Source of the DNA: Allosphingosinicella deserti
GTDB taxonomy: Bacteria; Pseudomonadota; Alphaproteobacteria; Sphingomonadales; Sphingomonadaceae
Assembly (NCBI RefSeq): GCF_003012735.1
Contig: NZ_PXYI01000006.1
Span: 62,001-126,000, forward strand
Direction of reading: 5' to 3'
DNA length: 64,000 nt
Within the stretch, counting starts at the first letter, position 1, and each line of letters opens with the position of its first letter. A model generated the notes under the pieces. That model did no database searches. It had not been told where the DNA came from and worked only from the letters and a program-made list of their open reading frames with translations. The position numbers and the translations under genes are program-made. Shown here in pieces: positions 27,833 through 37,098 of this stretch.

Positions 27833-28806
27833 TGCGGCATCTCGACATGGCCGCCGAAGCCCAAGCGCATCGCGGACAGCAATTTGTCGCCGAAGGTGGT
27901 GTCGCTGCGGCTGCGGTAGCGCGCGAACAAGGCGGCCGAGAGGACGTTGACCGGCACCGCCTCTTCCATCGCGGCGTTGACCGTCCAGTGGCCCTCGCCG
28001 CTGTCGGCGACCCGGCCGCTGAACTGCTCGAGCGCCTCATCGCGGGCGAGTGCGCCTGCGCACAGGTCGAGCAGCCAGGACGAGACCACGCTGCCGCGCC
28101 GCCACACCTCGGCGACGTCGGGCAGATGGATGTCGAACCGTTCCTCTTCCGGGAGCCGCTCCGACATGCGGCCCTTGAGCACGTCGAAGCCTTCGGCATA
28201 GGCCTGCATCAGCCCATATTCGATGCCGTTATGGACCATCTTGACGAAGTGACCGGCCCCGGCCGGTCCGGCATGGATGTAGCCGCGCTCGGCGCGGTCG
28301 TCCTGACCCTCGCGGCCGATTGTGCGGGGCACGTTGCCGTAGCCCGGGGCAAGCGAATCGAAGATCGGATCGAGCCGTTCGACCGTCTCCTTGTCGCCGC
28401 CGATCATCATGCAATAGCCGCGGTCCAGGCCCCAGACGCCGCCCGACGTGCCGACGTCGACATAATGGATGCCCTTCTCGGCGCAGACCTTGGCGCGACG
28501 GATATCGTCCTTGAAGAAGCTGTTGCCGCCGTCGATGACGATGTCGCCGGGCGCGCCCAGGCCGATCAGCGTCTCGATCGTCGCCTCGGTCGGATCGCCG
28601 GCCGGCAGCATCACCCAGAAGATCCGCGGACCGGACAGGAGCGCAGCGGCCTCCTGGAGCGATGACGCCGCGGCCGCGCCCTCGGCGCTCAGCGCCTGAA
28701 CGGCATCGGCCGAATGGTCGTAGGCGACGATCTCGTGACCATGCTTCATCAGTCGGCGGGCGATGTTCGCCCCCATGCGGCCGAGGCCGATCATCGCCAA
28801 TCGCAT
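27829..28806 (-). CDS. gnd: 6-phosphogluconate dehydrogenase, short NAD-type
   Basis: Oxidatively decarboxylates 6-phosphogluconate to ribulose 5-phosphate. The 325-aa length marks the short (GndA/YqeC-like) form rather than the 470-aa enzyme. The nucleotide fold is [20 protein letters not shown] with an Asp after the second strand (AYDHS), which predicts NAD+ preference. Substrate-site motifs [23 protein letters not shown] and [14 protein letters not shown] (catalytic Lys and Asn) are intact. The start ATG 28806 is preferred over 28866 because the Rossmann fold begins immediately. It is followed by the overlapping HAD gene. Confidence 0.92.
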   Translation of the reverse strand: MRLAMIGLGRMGANIARRLMKHGHEIVAYDHSADAVQALSAEGAAAASSLQEAAALLSGPRIFWVMLPAGDPTEATIETLIGLGAPGDIVIDGGNSFFKDDIRRAKVCAEKGIHYVDVGTSGGVWGLDRGYCMMIGGDKETVERLDPIFDSLAPGYGNVPRTIGREGQDDRAERGYIHAGPAGAGHFVKMVHNGIEYGLMQAYAEGFDVLKGRMSERLPEEERFDIHLPDVAEVWRRGSVVSSWLLDLCAGALARDEALEQFSGRVADSGEGHWTVNAAMEEAVPVNVLSAALFARYRSRSDTTFGDKLLSAMRLGFGGHVEMPQ

Positions 28807-28881
28807 TGCGCAAGAGCTCCTTCGAAGACTGAATGCGGCGTTAAAAGCTGTGGATCGAGGCGGCAAACGGAAAGCGCCTGG

Positions 28882-29586
28882 TTAGCGCACCCCGATCGGG
28901 TGAGAACCTCTACGTTCGTATAGTCTGACGCCATCCTCGCCGGCGACGTAGAGCGCGTCGATCTCGTCGAGGAACAGGCCGTGCCCGAGCACGCCCGGTA
29001 TCTGCCCCAAGGCATGAGCGAGCGCGGCAGGATCCTCGAGCCCGGGAAAACCACAGTCGATCAGCACATTGCCCTGATCGGTGAGGACCGGCGCGCCCCC
29101 CGCCGTCCGCAGGATCGGCGTGCCGCCGAGCGCCGCGACCGCGTCGGCGACGAAGCTGCGCGCGAACGGCAGCACTTCCAGCGGCAGCATAGGGCGGCCG
29201 AGCCGCGCCACGCACTTGCTTGCGTCGGCGATCGCGATCATGCGGTCGGCGGCGGCCGCGACGATCTTCTCGCGCAGCAGCGCGCCGCCGCCGCCCTTGA
29301 TCGCGCGGAACGCCGGATCGATCTCGTCGACGCCGTCGATCGCGAGATCGACGCGGCCGAAATCCGCCATGTCGAGAACCCCCATCCCGGCGGCTTCGGC
29401 CGCCGCTTCGGTCGCCCTGGAGGTTGCGACGGTGCGGATCGTGAGGCCCGCGCGAACCCGGTCGGCAAGCGCGGCGATGGCGAACGCGGCGGTGCTGCCG
29501 GTGCCGAGGCCGACCAGCATGCCAGGTTCGATCTCGTCCACCGCCGCCCTGGCGGCCGCTCGCTTGCGGAAGTCGACGTCGTTCAT
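28882..29586 (-). CDS. rpiA: Ribose-5-phosphate isomerase A
   Basis: Interconverts ribose 5-phosphate and ribulose 5-phosphate (234 aa). Motifs: MLVGLGTGSTAAFAI (phosphate loop), DLAIDGVDEIDPAFRAIKGG with the conserved Asp/Glu/Lys, and LREKIVAAAADRMI. It sits between the sugar transporter (37 bp) and gnd (75 bp) on the same strand, so ribulose 5-phosphate from Gnd is its immediate substrate. RpiA is usually a housekeeping gene; its place here suggests pentose-phosphate genes are bundled with sugar uptake. Confidence 0.95.
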   Translation of the reverse strand: MNDVDFRKRAAARAAVDEIEPGMLVGLGTGSTAAFAIAALADRVRAGLTIRTVATSRATEAAAEAAGMGVLDMADFGRVDLAIDGVDEIDPAFRAIKGGGGALLREKIVAAAADRMIAIADASKCVARLGRPMLPLEVLPFARSFVADAVAALGGTPILRTAGGAPVLTDQGNVLIDCGFPGLEDPAALAHALGQIPGVLGHGLFLDEIDALYVAGEDGVRLYERRGSHPIGVR

Positions 29587-29623
29587 GCGCGAACCATGGC
29601 GTGGTCCGGCATCCGGGCCAAGA

Positions 29624-31159
29624 TCAGGGATGCATCATGCCTGCCTGCGCGACCGGGTTCTTGCCCCACAATGTCTCGTGCGGCCAGCCCGACAGATCCT
29701 CGACAACCGCCCGGGTCTCCGGCGAGGTCGGTGCGTCCGGGTTGGTCTTGAAGCGGTCGATCTCGTCCATCAGCACCGCGTGCGTCGCGGGATCGAGCCT
29801 GAACCGGTAGGAGACGATCACCCCGAAGATCAGCATCCCGATCGTGCCGACGCCGAGCACGACCGCGAGAGTGGTGATCGCTTCGGGGCTCTGGGTCTTG
29901 GCGCCCGAAACGAAGCCGCCGAGGCTCATGATCAGGGTGACGCCCTGAACGGCGGCCGATTGGGTGAGCTTGCGGATGAACGTCATCACGCCGGCAAAGG
30001 CGCCTTCGCGTCGGCGGCCGGTGACGATCTCGTCGACGTCGGCCATGTAATTGTAGGTCGCCCAGGGAATGAAATTGAGCGCGCCGCGGCCCAGGCCTGC
30101 GAAGGCGATCGGCACCCACAGCAACAGGTCGCCGGAGCGAATCCCGGCGCTCCACATCGCCAGCAGGGTGATCACGCCGATCGCAAAACTCGCCGCCGCC
30201 AGCCGATAGGCGAAGGCGGGGCCGATCCGCAGCGCGAGATTGATCGCGATCATGACGGCGACGAACTGGACGATGTACATCGTGCCGAGCAGGGTCGAGG
30301 CGACGCTGATCGATCCTGCGAGCGCGAACACCACGAAGAAGGTGAAGGCGGCGTTGAACACGTCCTGGCTGATATAGCCGCCGAGATACATTCCAAGGTG
30401 CAGCCGGAATGCGCGGATCCGCAGGGTCGAGAACAGATTCTGGTAGAGCGCTCTGATCGCCGCGCCGACGCTCGGCTTGCCAGCGCCGCTGCGCAGGGCG
30501 GAGACTTCCGACGGCGGCCGCTCCCAGCTGAGCAGGAACAGCAGAGCGGCGGTGATCATGAACAGGCCCGAGAACAGGATGCCCATGTAGAGGAAGGTGT
30601 CGGGGCTGTCCTCGCCGAGCCACTGGATCAGCATCTTCGGCCCGAATCCGGCAACGATCGCCGATGCCTGGGCGAACAGGATCCGGACCCCGGCGAACTT
30701 GGCCTTGGTCTTGTAGTCCTTGCCCATTTCCGCGGCGAGCGTCTCGTAGGGGATGATCACCATCGCGTAGACGAGCTCGAACGCCACGTAGGTGACGAGA
30801 TAATACCAGAACCCCTGGCCCGCGACCCACATGGTCGCGAAGATCGGCAGCAGCGGGATCGCGGCGAGCAGGAAGAAGCGCCGCCGTCCGAACCTCTGCC
30901 CGAGCGCGGTATAGCCCATATTGTCGGAGATGTGCCCGATCACCGGCGAGGCGATCGCGTCCAGCACGCGGGCGACGGTGAAGATCAGCCCGGCCTGCCA
31001 CGCCTCCAATCCGCAGAAGGTGGTGTAGAAGATCAGCACCCAGCCGCTGATCACCGCCATCGATCCGGCGCCCAATATGTCCATCGATCCGTAGGCGCCG
31101 TAATTGTACCAGCGGACGGGACGAGTCCCGGTCGGGGCAAAGGCGCCGGTGATGGCCAT
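29624..31159 (-). CDS. GPH-family sugar:cation symporter (MFS)
   Basis: A 511-aa, 12-helix inner-membrane transporter of the glycoside-pentoside-hexuronide family. The N-terminal half has WYNYGAYGSMDILGAGSMAV and DAIASPVIGHISDNMG (the D...P..G.xSD cation/sugar signature), then GQRFGRRRFFLL after helix 2-3. A GAGAGGA site precedes the ATG. It lies downstream of a GH105-type hydrolase and L-rhamnose mutarotase, so the likely cargo is an unsaturated or rhamnose-containing oligosaccharide or monosaccharide. The cargo is inferred from context. Confidence 0.88.
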   Translation of the reverse strand: MAITGAFAPTGTRPVRWYNYGAYGSMDILGAGSMAVISGWVLIFYTTFCGLEAWQAGLIFTVARVLDAIASPVIGHISDNMGYTALGQRFGRRRFFLLAAIPLLPIFATMWVAGQGFWYYLVTYVAFELVYAMVIIPYETLAAEMGKDYKTKAKFAGVRILFAQASAIVAGFGPKMLIQWLGEDSPDTFLYMGILFSGLFMITAALLFLLSWERPPSEVSALRSGAGKPSVGAAIRALYQNLFSTLRIRAFRLHLGMYLGGYISQDVFNAAFTFFVVFALAGSISVASTLLGTMYIVQFVAVMIAINLALRIGPAFAYRLAAASFAIGVITLLAMWSAGIRSGDLLLWVPIAFAGLGRGALNFIPWATYNYMADVDEIVTGRRREGAFAGVMTFIRKLTQSAAVQGVTLIMSLGGFVSGAKTQSPEAITTLAVVLGVGTIGMLIFGVIVSYRFRLDPATHAVLMDEIDRFKTNPDAPTSPETRAVVEDLSGWPHETLWGKNPVAQAGMMHP

Positions 31160-31230
31160 GAGCGGATCCTCTCAGAAAGCAGCTGGGCTGCCGCCTGCAC
31201 CTCTTGCCGGGTGCTCGGCGGCGGTGCGGA

Positions 31231-32343
31231 TCAGATGTAGGTACGCAGGAACTCGGCGAGCGCGAGCACGGCCAGCGACTGGCCGTAAGGCATCGAGGTC
31301 AGCTTGATGTCCTTGTAGAATTGCTGGGTGTCGCCCATCGCCGTGCCGAACGAGACCTGCTGGAGCTCGCCGTCCTCGCTGATATTGGCGAGCACGCCCT
31401 CGACCGCCTTCAGGCCGACCGCCTCGTAGCGGCGGTCGAGATAGCCTTTGCGCACCGACTTCAGGATTCCGTAGGCGAAGCCGGCAGTCGCCGAGGCTTC
31501 GAGGTACGAGCTCGGATCGACGATCAGCGTATGCCACAGGCCGCTTTCGTCCTGGGTCTCGGCCAGGGTCTTCACCTGGGCGGCGAGCGTGTCGATCAGG
31601 AAGGTGCGGAAGGCGTCACCGGGCGGGAGATCGAGGATCTCGATGATCTCGGGGATCGCGATCGTCACCCAGCAATTGCCGCGCGCCCAGAGCGCCTCCG
31701 CGAAATTGTGCCGGCCGTTGAAATCCCAGCCGTGGAACCAGAGGCCGGTCTTCTTGTCGAACAGATATTTGATGTGGACGAGGAACTGGCGCTTGGCCTC
31801 CTCGATGTAATGCGGGCGGTTCAGCAGCAGGCCGATCTTGGCCAGCGGCAGCACCGACATCATCAACGTGTCGTCCCACATCTCGCCGGGATTCACGTCG
31901 TTATAAACGATGTGCTGGAAGCCGCCTTCCTCGGTCTTGGGAAGTCCGTCGGGCGCCATCAGCCATTCCGCCCAAGTGTCGAGATAGGGGATGTAGCGCG
32001 GGTCCGGCTCGTGCTCGTACAGATAGGCGAGGGTGATGAACGGCGCCATCGTGTTGATGTTCTTGGTCGGCGTGCCTTCAGCGAAGCGATCCTCGAACCA
32101 TTGCTTGATGATCTGCAGCGCGGCCTTGTCGCCGGTCTGCTCGTAATAGCGCCACATGCCGAACAGGCCGACGCCGTGGGTCCATTCCCAGCCGGCCCAG
32201 CCCTTGGTGTCGATGATCCGTCCGTCTTCGAGATGAAGCAGGAACTCGCCGGTCTCGTCCTTGATGTTGACGAGATTGTCCATCAGCCGGCCGATCGCGT
32301 CGGTGATCCGGGTGCGGGGAATGTCGTGGTTGGTGGCGGCCAT
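31231..32343 (-). CDS. GH105/GH88-type unsaturated glucuronyl/rhamnogalacturonyl hydrolase
   Basis: A 370-aa (alpha/alpha)6-barrel enzyme without signal peptide, so cytoplasmic. It hydrates the unsaturated uronic residue at the non-reducing end of lyase products and releases rhamnose. Features: WEWTHGVGLFGMWRYYEQTG, EMWDDTLMMSVLPLAKIG (the first Asp of WDD is the probable catalytic residue), WFHGWDFNGRHNFAEALWARG and GLWHTLIVDPSSYLEASATA. It is in one series with rhaM (12-bp gap) and the GPH transporter, consistent with YteR-type rhamnogalacturonan use. GH88 activity on other glycans cannot be excluded. Confidence 0.88.
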   Translation of the reverse strand: MAATNHDIPRTRITDAIGRLMDNLVNIKDETGEFLLHLEDGRIIDTKGWAGWEWTHGVGLFGMWRYYEQTGDKAALQIIKQWFEDRFAEGTPTKNINTMAPFITLAYLYEHEPDPRYIPYLDTWAEWLMAPDGLPKTEEGGFQHIVYNDVNPGEMWDDTLMMSVLPLAKIGLLLNRPHYIEEAKRQFLVHIKYLFDKKTGLWFHGWDFNGRHNFAEALWARGNCWVTIAIPEIIEILDLPPGDAFRTFLIDTLAAQVKTLAETQDESGLWHTLIVDPSSYLEASATAGFAYGILKSVRKGYLDRRYEAVGLKAVEGVLANISEDGELQQVSFGTAMGDTQQFYKDIKLTSMPYGQSLAVLALAEFLRTYI

Positions 32344-32354
32344 TTCAGGCTCTC

Positions 32355-32669
32355 CTACGGAAGATGAAACATCGGCACGAGCGGCCATTCGCGCGGTTTG
32401 TTGTCGGGCTCGACCTCCATCAGGTCGGCCATGTGATCCCACCAGCGCAGCATCACCGGGTGGGCGGGCAGGGTGTCGCGCCGGTTGTCGGCGGCCAGCT
32501 TCAGCGTCGCGAACAGCGCATGGCTCTCGGGATCGAGGAAGATCGAATAATCGCTGATCCCCGCGTCGCGAAGGAGCGCGGCCAGTTCCGGCCAGATCGC
32601 GTCGTGGCGGCGGCGATATTCGTCCACCATGCCGGGCTTCAGCTGCATGCGGAAGGCGTGGGTCTCCAC
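32355..32669 (-). CDS. rhaM: L-rhamnose mutarotase
   Basis: Interconverts alpha and beta anomers of L-rhamnose (104 aa, small dimeric ferredoxin-like fold). It contains FRMQLKPGMVDEYRRRHDAI with the catalytic His, ISDYSIFLDPESHALFATL and MLRWWDHMADLMEVEPDNKP. The GTG at 32669 is used: it is preceded by AGAGGAGAGGA and gives the family length. First gene of the rhaM-GH105-transporter series, directly after the promoter at 32739-32768. Confidence 0.93.
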   Translation of the reverse strand: METHAFRMQLKPGMVDEYRRRHDAIWPELAALLRDAGISDYSIFLDPESHALFATLKLAADNRRDTLPAHPVMLRWWDHMADLMEVEPDNKPREWPLVPMFHLP

Positions 32670-32726
32670 GGTCCTCTCCTCTCTTCCTCTCGGCGCCTTA
32701 TGCCGCGCTGGGGTTCGATTGAATAG

Positions 32727-32768
32727 CCATATTTTGAGATTATGTCCCGCAATATGGGATATCGTCAA
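32727..32768 (-). promoter_or_regulatory. Sigma-70-type promoter with overlapping operator-like inverted repeat
   Basis: On the minus strand, TTGACG (-35, 32768-32763), 18 nt, then CATAAT (-10, 32744-32739), predicting a start near 32731, about 60 nt before rhaM. A 7-bp inverted repeat CCATATT (32727-32733) and AATATGG (32751-32757) with 17 nt between arms overlaps the -10 and spacer, so a bound repressor could block RNA polymerase. The protein is not identified. Confidence 0.6.
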
Positions 32769-32778
32769 CTCCTGCTCC

Positions 32779-32858
32779 GTTCGGGCTGAGCTTGTCGAAG
32801 CTCTTTCCTTTCTTCCTTCCTCAAGAAAATAAAGGGCTTCGACAGGCTCAGCTCGACG
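32779..32858. repeat. REP-like inverted repeat
   Basis: Two imperfectly complementary arms, GGGCTGAGCTTGTCGAAGC (32783-32801) and GCTTCGACAGGCTCAGC (32836-32852), separated by about 35 nt of T/C- and A-rich sequence. The core CTGAGCTTGTCGAAG is a common dispersed repeat in high-GC proteobacterial genomes. It sits between the convergently placed 5' region of the rhaM series and the 3' end of the esterase series and could form an mRNA-stabilising or terminating hairpin. Confidence 0.75.
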
Positions 32859-32884
32859 GATGGTGGGTGGCGGGGGCTCGGGCG

Positions 32885-33832
32885 TTAGATCCTTTGCCGC
32901 CTGAGCCAGTCCTCGAACAGGGCAGGCCAGAAATGTCCCGGGCCGGTCGCATCGCCGGGCTTGCCGAAGCCGTGGCCGCCAAAATCGAAGATGTGGATCG
33001 CGCTCGGCACCTTCTGCCGGCGCAGCGCGGCGAACATCATCAAGCTGTTCTCGACCGGCACCGTCCTGTCGTCGGCGGCGGCGGTGACGAAGGTCGGCGG
33101 CATGTCGGCGGGGACGTTTTGCTCGAGCGACCAGCGCCGGATCCGCTCGGCATCGGGCACCTTGCCGATCAGGTTCCGCCGCGACGGGCCGTGGGCATAA
33201 GGCTCGGTCATCGTGATCACCGGGAAGAACAGCCCGGCGAAAGCGGGGCGGGCGGGGCGTGCATCGTCCGCATCGACCGCCTCGTAGCTGCGCTGGGCGA
33301 AGCGGCTGGCGAGGCTGCCGGCGACGTGGCCGCCGGCCGAGAAGCCGACCACGCCGACCCTGGTGCCGTCGCCGGCCTCGCGGGCGAGCAGGCGGAAGGC
33401 GCGCTGGGCGTCCTGGAAGGGCGCGTCGGGTCCGGCCGCCCAGCCGTCATAAGGCAGGCGGTACAGAAGCGCGCCGACCGTGAAACCCTGCCCGGCGAGG
33501 AAATGGGCGAGGCCGCCGCCGTCGGGCGAGGTGGCGATCCGCTCGTAGCCGCCGCCGGGCGCCATCAGCAGCGCGAAGCCGTTGGGCCGCTCGGGACGGA
33601 CGATGGTCAGCGTCGGCTCGGTGATGCCGTAGAAAGCGAGGTCGTCGGGCGGGGAGGTCGGGCTGCGCAAGATCGCCCGTGGGGTGACGGTCACGCCTTC
33701 GCCGCCAGGCGGCCGCCCGGGCCACAGGCTGATCGTTCGATACGGGCGTCTGGCGACGCCTGCCTCGGCCAGCGCCGGAGCGGCGATGCCCGCGGCGAGG
33801 CCGCCGATCAGGAAATCTCTGCGATCGACCAT
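32885..33832 (-). CDS. Exported alpha/beta-hydrolase, probable carbohydrate esterase
   Basis: A 315-aa alpha/beta-hydrolase with a Tat-like leader (MVDRRDFLIGGLAAGIAAPA). The oxyanion region LLMAPGGGYERI, nucleophile elbow GFSAGGHVAG, acid AADDRTVPVENS and His in GGHGFG form a complete catalytic set of the acetyl-xylan-esterase/BD-FAE type. The gene starts 1 nt after the stop of the rhamnogalacturonan acetylesterase gene. Together they suggest removal of acetyl or feruloyl groups from plant polysaccharide in the periplasm. Confidence 0.83.
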   Translation of the reverse strand: MVDRRDFLIGGLAAGIAAPALAEAGVARRPYRTISLWPGRPPGGEGVTVTPRAILRSPTSPPDDLAFYGITEPTLTIVRPERPNGFALLMAPGGGYERIATSPDGGGLAHFLAGQGFTVGALLYRLPYDGWAAGPDAPFQDAQRAFRLLAREAGDGTRVGVVGFSAGGHVAGSLASRFAQRSYEAVDADDARPARPAFAGLFFPVITMTEPYAHGPSRRNLIGKVPDAERIRRWSLEQNVPADMPPTFVTAAADDRTVPVENSLMMFAALRRQKVPSAIHIFDFGGHGFGKPGDATGPGHFWPALFEDWLRRQRI

Positions 33833-33833
33833 G

Positions 33834-35054
33834 TTAGTTCCCGTCGGGCCGGATATCGGAGCGGAGGCCGCTCGCCGGCAGCTGAAACGTCTCGGGCGGC
33901 GCCGGCCGTGCCGGGTCGTAGTGCCGCGCCTCCGGCAGCAGCAGAGCGCCAAGCCGCGGATCGGCGTTCGCAAGGCCGGCCGCGACCATGCGGGCGAGTT
34001 CGTAGGCGCCGTAAGCATTGTGGTGGGTCTTGTCCTTGCCACCGTCGTTGAAGGCCAGCGGCGCGCGATCCGGCCCGAGCGCTTCGTAGAACGCAATGGT
34101 CATCGCGGTGAGATCGATCAGCCCGATCTGCTCCTCGCGGGCGACCTGCCGCACCGCCTCCGGATAGTCGCCATGGCTCGGCATGATCCGCCTCGCCGCA
34201 TCGAAATTGCGCCGCTCGGGCGAGGTTGCCAGGATCGGCGTCGCCCCGCGCCGCCGCGCCTCGGCGATGAACGCCCTGAGATAGGCTTTGTAGGTGGTGC
34301 CCGCTTCGACATAGGTTTGCGGCCACTGCGTCTTCTGATCGTTGTGGCCGAACTGGATGATCAGCCAGTCGCCCGCCTGCATCCGCGACAGCATCTTGTC
34401 GAGCCGGAGCTCCGACAGGAAGGATTTCATCGTCTCGCCGCTCTCGGCATGGTTGGCGACGGCGATGTCGGGGCCGACGAAGCGGGTCAGCATCTGCCCC
34501 CAGCTCGCCGCCGGCTCCGCCTGCTGATCGGTAACGGTGGAATCGCCGGCGAGATAGAGGGTCGGCACGTCCACTGCCTCGACGTCGATCGCCGTGACGC
34601 GCGGCGCGGCGCCGAGGATTTCCAGGGTCAGCCGATCGTCCCAGGTGGCACTGCCGATCTCGCGCGGCTTGAGCCGCACCGCGGTGCCGCCCGGTGCATT
34701 TTCCGGCGGCGCAGGGAGGGCGGGGGTGCGGACGTTGACGACGAAGCTGCGCGTTTCGGTCTTGCCCGCGCGGGTGCGGACATCCTCCACCATCAGTCGC
34801 CGTGCCTCGGCCTTGATCGTGGTCGCCGACGGGGTGCGACCGCCGCCGAAGGTCACGGTGACCCGGTAATTGCCCTCCGGCACCTTGACCGAGAAGCGCG
34901 CCGGATCCTCCCAGCCATGGCCGCTTGCATCCTCATAGCGAGTCGACGCGGCAACCGCAGTGCAGCCGGCTTTCCGTCCTTCGAGGCAGAAACGCCACAG
35001 ATCGGGAGCGGCGGGAGACGTGATCATCGATGCGGCGATCGCGAGCTCGATCAT
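33834..35054 (-). CDS. Rhamnogalacturonan acetylesterase-like SGNH hydrolase
   Basis: A 406-aa protein. An N-terminal beta-domain ([20 protein letters not shown]) precedes an SGNH/GDSL esterase of the CE12 type: block [10 protein letters not shown] with Ser, Gly/Asn in [10 protein letters not shown], block [13 protein letters not shown] and block [10 protein letters not shown] with Asp/His. The N-terminus [18 protein letters not shown] may be a short signal peptide. Its ATG overlaps the lldD-like stop by 4 nt. The likely job is de-acetylation of pectin side regions so other enzymes can attack the backbone. Confidence 0.87.
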   Translation of the reverse strand: MIELAIAASMITSPAAPDLWRFCLEGRKAGCTAVAASTRYEDASGHGWEDPARFSVKVPEGNYRVTVTFGGGRTPSATTIKAEARRLMVEDVRTRAGKTETRSFVVNVRTPALPAPPENAPGGTAVRLKPREIGSATWDDRLTLEILGAAPRVTAIDVEAVDVPTLYLAGDSTVTDQQAEPAASWGQMLTRFVGPDIAVANHAESGETMKSFLSELRLDKMLSRMQAGDWLIIQFGHNDQKTQWPQTYVEAGTTYKAYLRAFIAEARRRGATPILATSPERRNFDAARRIMPSHGDYPEAVRQVAREEQIGLIDLTAMTIAFYEALGPDRAPLAFNDGGKDKTHHNAYGAYELARMVAAGLANADPRLGALLLPEARHYDPARPAPPETFQLPASGLRSDIRPDGN

Positions 35055-36220
35055 GCCGCCCCGAGGTCAGGCGTGCCGAGATCGTGGACGATGCTCCGGT
35101 CGATGTCGGCGATGCGGATGGTGCCGGTCAGCGCCATCGCGACGTTCATCTCCGCGCGCACGAGATCGAGCATGTGGGTGATCGCTTTCTCGCCGCCGGC
35201 GGCGAGCGCATAGGCCCAGGCGCGGCCGAGCAGCACGCCATCGGCGCCGAGCGCGAGCATGCGGACGACGTCGAGGCCGGAGCGGATGCCGCCGTCGGCG
35301 AGGATCGTCATCCGTCCGCCGAGCCTGTCGGCGATGGGCGGCAGCGCGCGGGCGCTGGACAGGGTGCCGTCGAGCTGCCGGCCGCCATGGTTGGAGACGA
35401 CGATGCCGTCGGCGCCGGCCTCCGCCGCCAAATGCGCATCGTCGGCGTCGAGGATGCCCTTGATCACGATGGATCCGCTCCATTGCGAGCGGATCCATTC
35501 GATGTCGTGCCAGCCGACATTCGGTTCGAAATTGTTGCGCATCCAGGCGAAGAAGTCTTCGAGCCCGGTGTTGGGGCCGAGCACTGGCGCGACGTTGCCG
35601 AGTGCGTGCGGCCGGCCGTGGATGCCGACGTCCCATGCCCAGCGCGGCCGCATCATCGCCTGCAGGGTGCGACGAACCGCACCCCTGAGGCCTGGCGCGC
35701 CTGCAAGGCCGGAGCGGTAGTCGCGGTAGCGGGATCCGGGCACCGGCATGTCGACGGTGAACATCAACGTCGGGCACCCGAGCGCAGCGGCTTCGGCAAG
35801 CAGATCCTTCATGAAGCCGCGGTCGCGGATCATGTAGAGCTGGAACCAGAAGGGTTTCGCGGCCGCCTCGGCAACTTCGGCGAGGGCGCAGGCGGACACC
35901 GTCGAGAGGGTGAACGGAATGCTGGCTTTCTCGGCGGCGCGCACCGCCTGGCGCTCGCCGCGCCGCGCATTCATCCCGGCAAGGCCGATCGGCGCCAGTG
36001 CCACCGGCATCGCCAGTTCCTGGCCGAACAGCCGCGTCGACAAGTCTATGGTGGAGACGTCGCGCAGCACCCGCTGACGCAACGCCACCTGTTCCAGGTC
36101 GGCGATGTTCCGCCTCAGCGTCACTTCGGCATAGGAGCCGCCGTCGATATATTCGAAGAGGAATCTCGGCAGCCGCGCCCGCGCCAGTTCGCGATAGTCG
36201 ATGACCGAGGCGGCCTTCAT
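35051..36220 (-). CDS. lldD: FMN-dependent alpha-hydroxy-acid (L-lactate) dehydrogenase
   Basis: A 389-aa FMN enzyme oxidising an L-2-hydroxy acid, probably L-lactate, to the keto acid with electrons going to the respiratory chain. Conserved pieces: [39 protein letters not shown], the IVIKGI active-site Lys, and [10 protein letters not shown] with His/Arg. It begins 13 nt after the GntR stop and overlaps the acetylesterase by 4 nt. L-rhamnose degradation by either known route yields L-lactaldehyde and then L-lactate, which would explain its presence in this cluster. lldD is a best-fit name. Confidence 0.85.
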   Translation of the reverse strand: MKAASVIDYRELARARLPRFLFEYIDGGSYAEVTLRRNIADLEQVALRQRVLRDVSTIDLSTRLFGQELAMPVALAPIGLAGMNARRGERQAVRAAEKASIPFTLSTVSACALAEVAEAAAKPFWFQLYMIRDRGFMKDLLAEAAALGCPTLMFTVDMPVPGSRYRDYRSGLAGAPGLRGAVRRTLQAMMRPRWAWDVGIHGRPHALGNVAPVLGPNTGLEDFFAWMRNNFEPNVGWHDIEWIRSQWSGSIVIKGILDADDAHLAAEAGADGIVVSNHGGRQLDGTLSSARALPPIADRLGGRMTILADGGIRSGLDVVRMLALGADGVLLGRAWAYALAAGGEKAITHMLDLVRAEMNVAMALTGTIRIADIDRSIVHDLGTPDLGAA

Positions 36221-36233
36221 GCGGAGATGTCCT

Positions 36234-36920
36234 TCATTCCCGGCCTTCCTGCAGCAGCCGCACCGATTCCAGGATGTGGGCGCGGGCATGAAGGCTCGCG
36301 GCGGCGGCATCGCCGTTGCGGATGGCGAAATAGACGATGCGGTGGGCCTCGACGTCGGCCTTGGCGACCTGCTTGGCGGCGTTGGTCACCGGGATCGACA
36401 TCGACAAAGCGTTCTCGACCATCGAGGCTTGCGAGGCGAAGAAGCGATTGCCGCTGGCGCGGAGCAATTCGGCGTGGAAGGCGATATCGGCTGCCAGTGC
36501 CTCGACCGGATCGCCTTCCATCGCCTCCAGCGCGGCTGCGATATTGCCGAGCGCCTGCGGATCGCGGCGTAGCGCCGCCGCCGACGCGGCCTCCGGCTCG
36601 ATGGCGAGGCGAAGCTGGGCGAGATCGAGCAAAAGCGCATGATCGACGGGCGCATCGCGCATCCAGCGCAGCACGTCGGCATCGAGCATCGACCAATGCT
36701 GCTTGTCGCGCACGGATGCGCCGAGCCGCGGCCGCGCCGATACCAGGCCCTTGCCGCCGAGCATCTTCAGCGCTTCGCGCACCGCGGTGCGGCTGGCGCT
36801 ATGATGCCGGCACAAGTCCGCTTCGGTCGGCAGGCTGCTTCCGACCGCGATGTCGCCGGCGACGATCGCGCGACCGAGCGCCTGGGCAAGCTGGGCGCTC
36901 AAGAGATCGGGACGAGGCAC
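36234..36920 (-). CDS. GntR-family (FadR/FCD) transcriptional regulator
   Basis: A 228-aa regulator: winged HTH ([20 protein letters not shown]) and an all-helical FCD effector domain with the metal-binding His/Asp pattern ([28 protein letters not shown]). The nearest relatives by sequence feel are DgoR/LldR/UxuR types that sense sugar acids or lactate. GTG 36920 is chosen because GGAG lies 6 nt upstream and because an operator-like palindrome at 36940-36950 would otherwise be inside the gene; an ATG at 36974 is the alternative. First gene of the lldD-RGAE-esterase series. Confidence 0.83.
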   Translation of the reverse strand: MPRPDLLSAQLAQALGRAIVAGDIAVGSSLPTEADLCRHHSASRTAVREALKMLGGKGLVSARPRLGASVRDKQHWSMLDADVLRWMRDAPVDHALLLDLAQLRLAIEPEAASAAALRRDPQALGNIAAALEAMEGDPVEALAADIAFHAELLRASGNRFFASQASMVENALSMSIPVTNAAKQVAKADVEAHRIVYFAIRNGDAAAASLHARAHILESVRLLQEGRE

Positions 36921-36939
36921 TGGATTCTCCACCTCGGAC

Positions 36940-36950
36940 TTGTCATACAA
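36940..36950. promoter_or_regulatory. GntR/FadR-type operator palindrome
   Basis: TTGTCATACAA: arms TTGT and ACAA around a 3-bp centre. It matches the TTGT-N3-ACAA pattern bound by several FCD-type GntR regulators of sugar-acid genes. It lies 20 bp upstream of the GTG of this cluster's GntR gene, so autoregulation is likely. Confidence 0.55.
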
Positions 36951-37098
36951 AAGCTCCGTCCAACACAAGCCCAAATCGCAGCGCTTGCAAAGGCTTCAAA
37001 GAAAAGCCTGTTGCGGTGAAGGCGTAAGGTGCCACGGATCCCGCGCCTCGTCGTTACCCCGGCACCAATCCCTCGCCCACCGCTTCCAGGAATGCACC

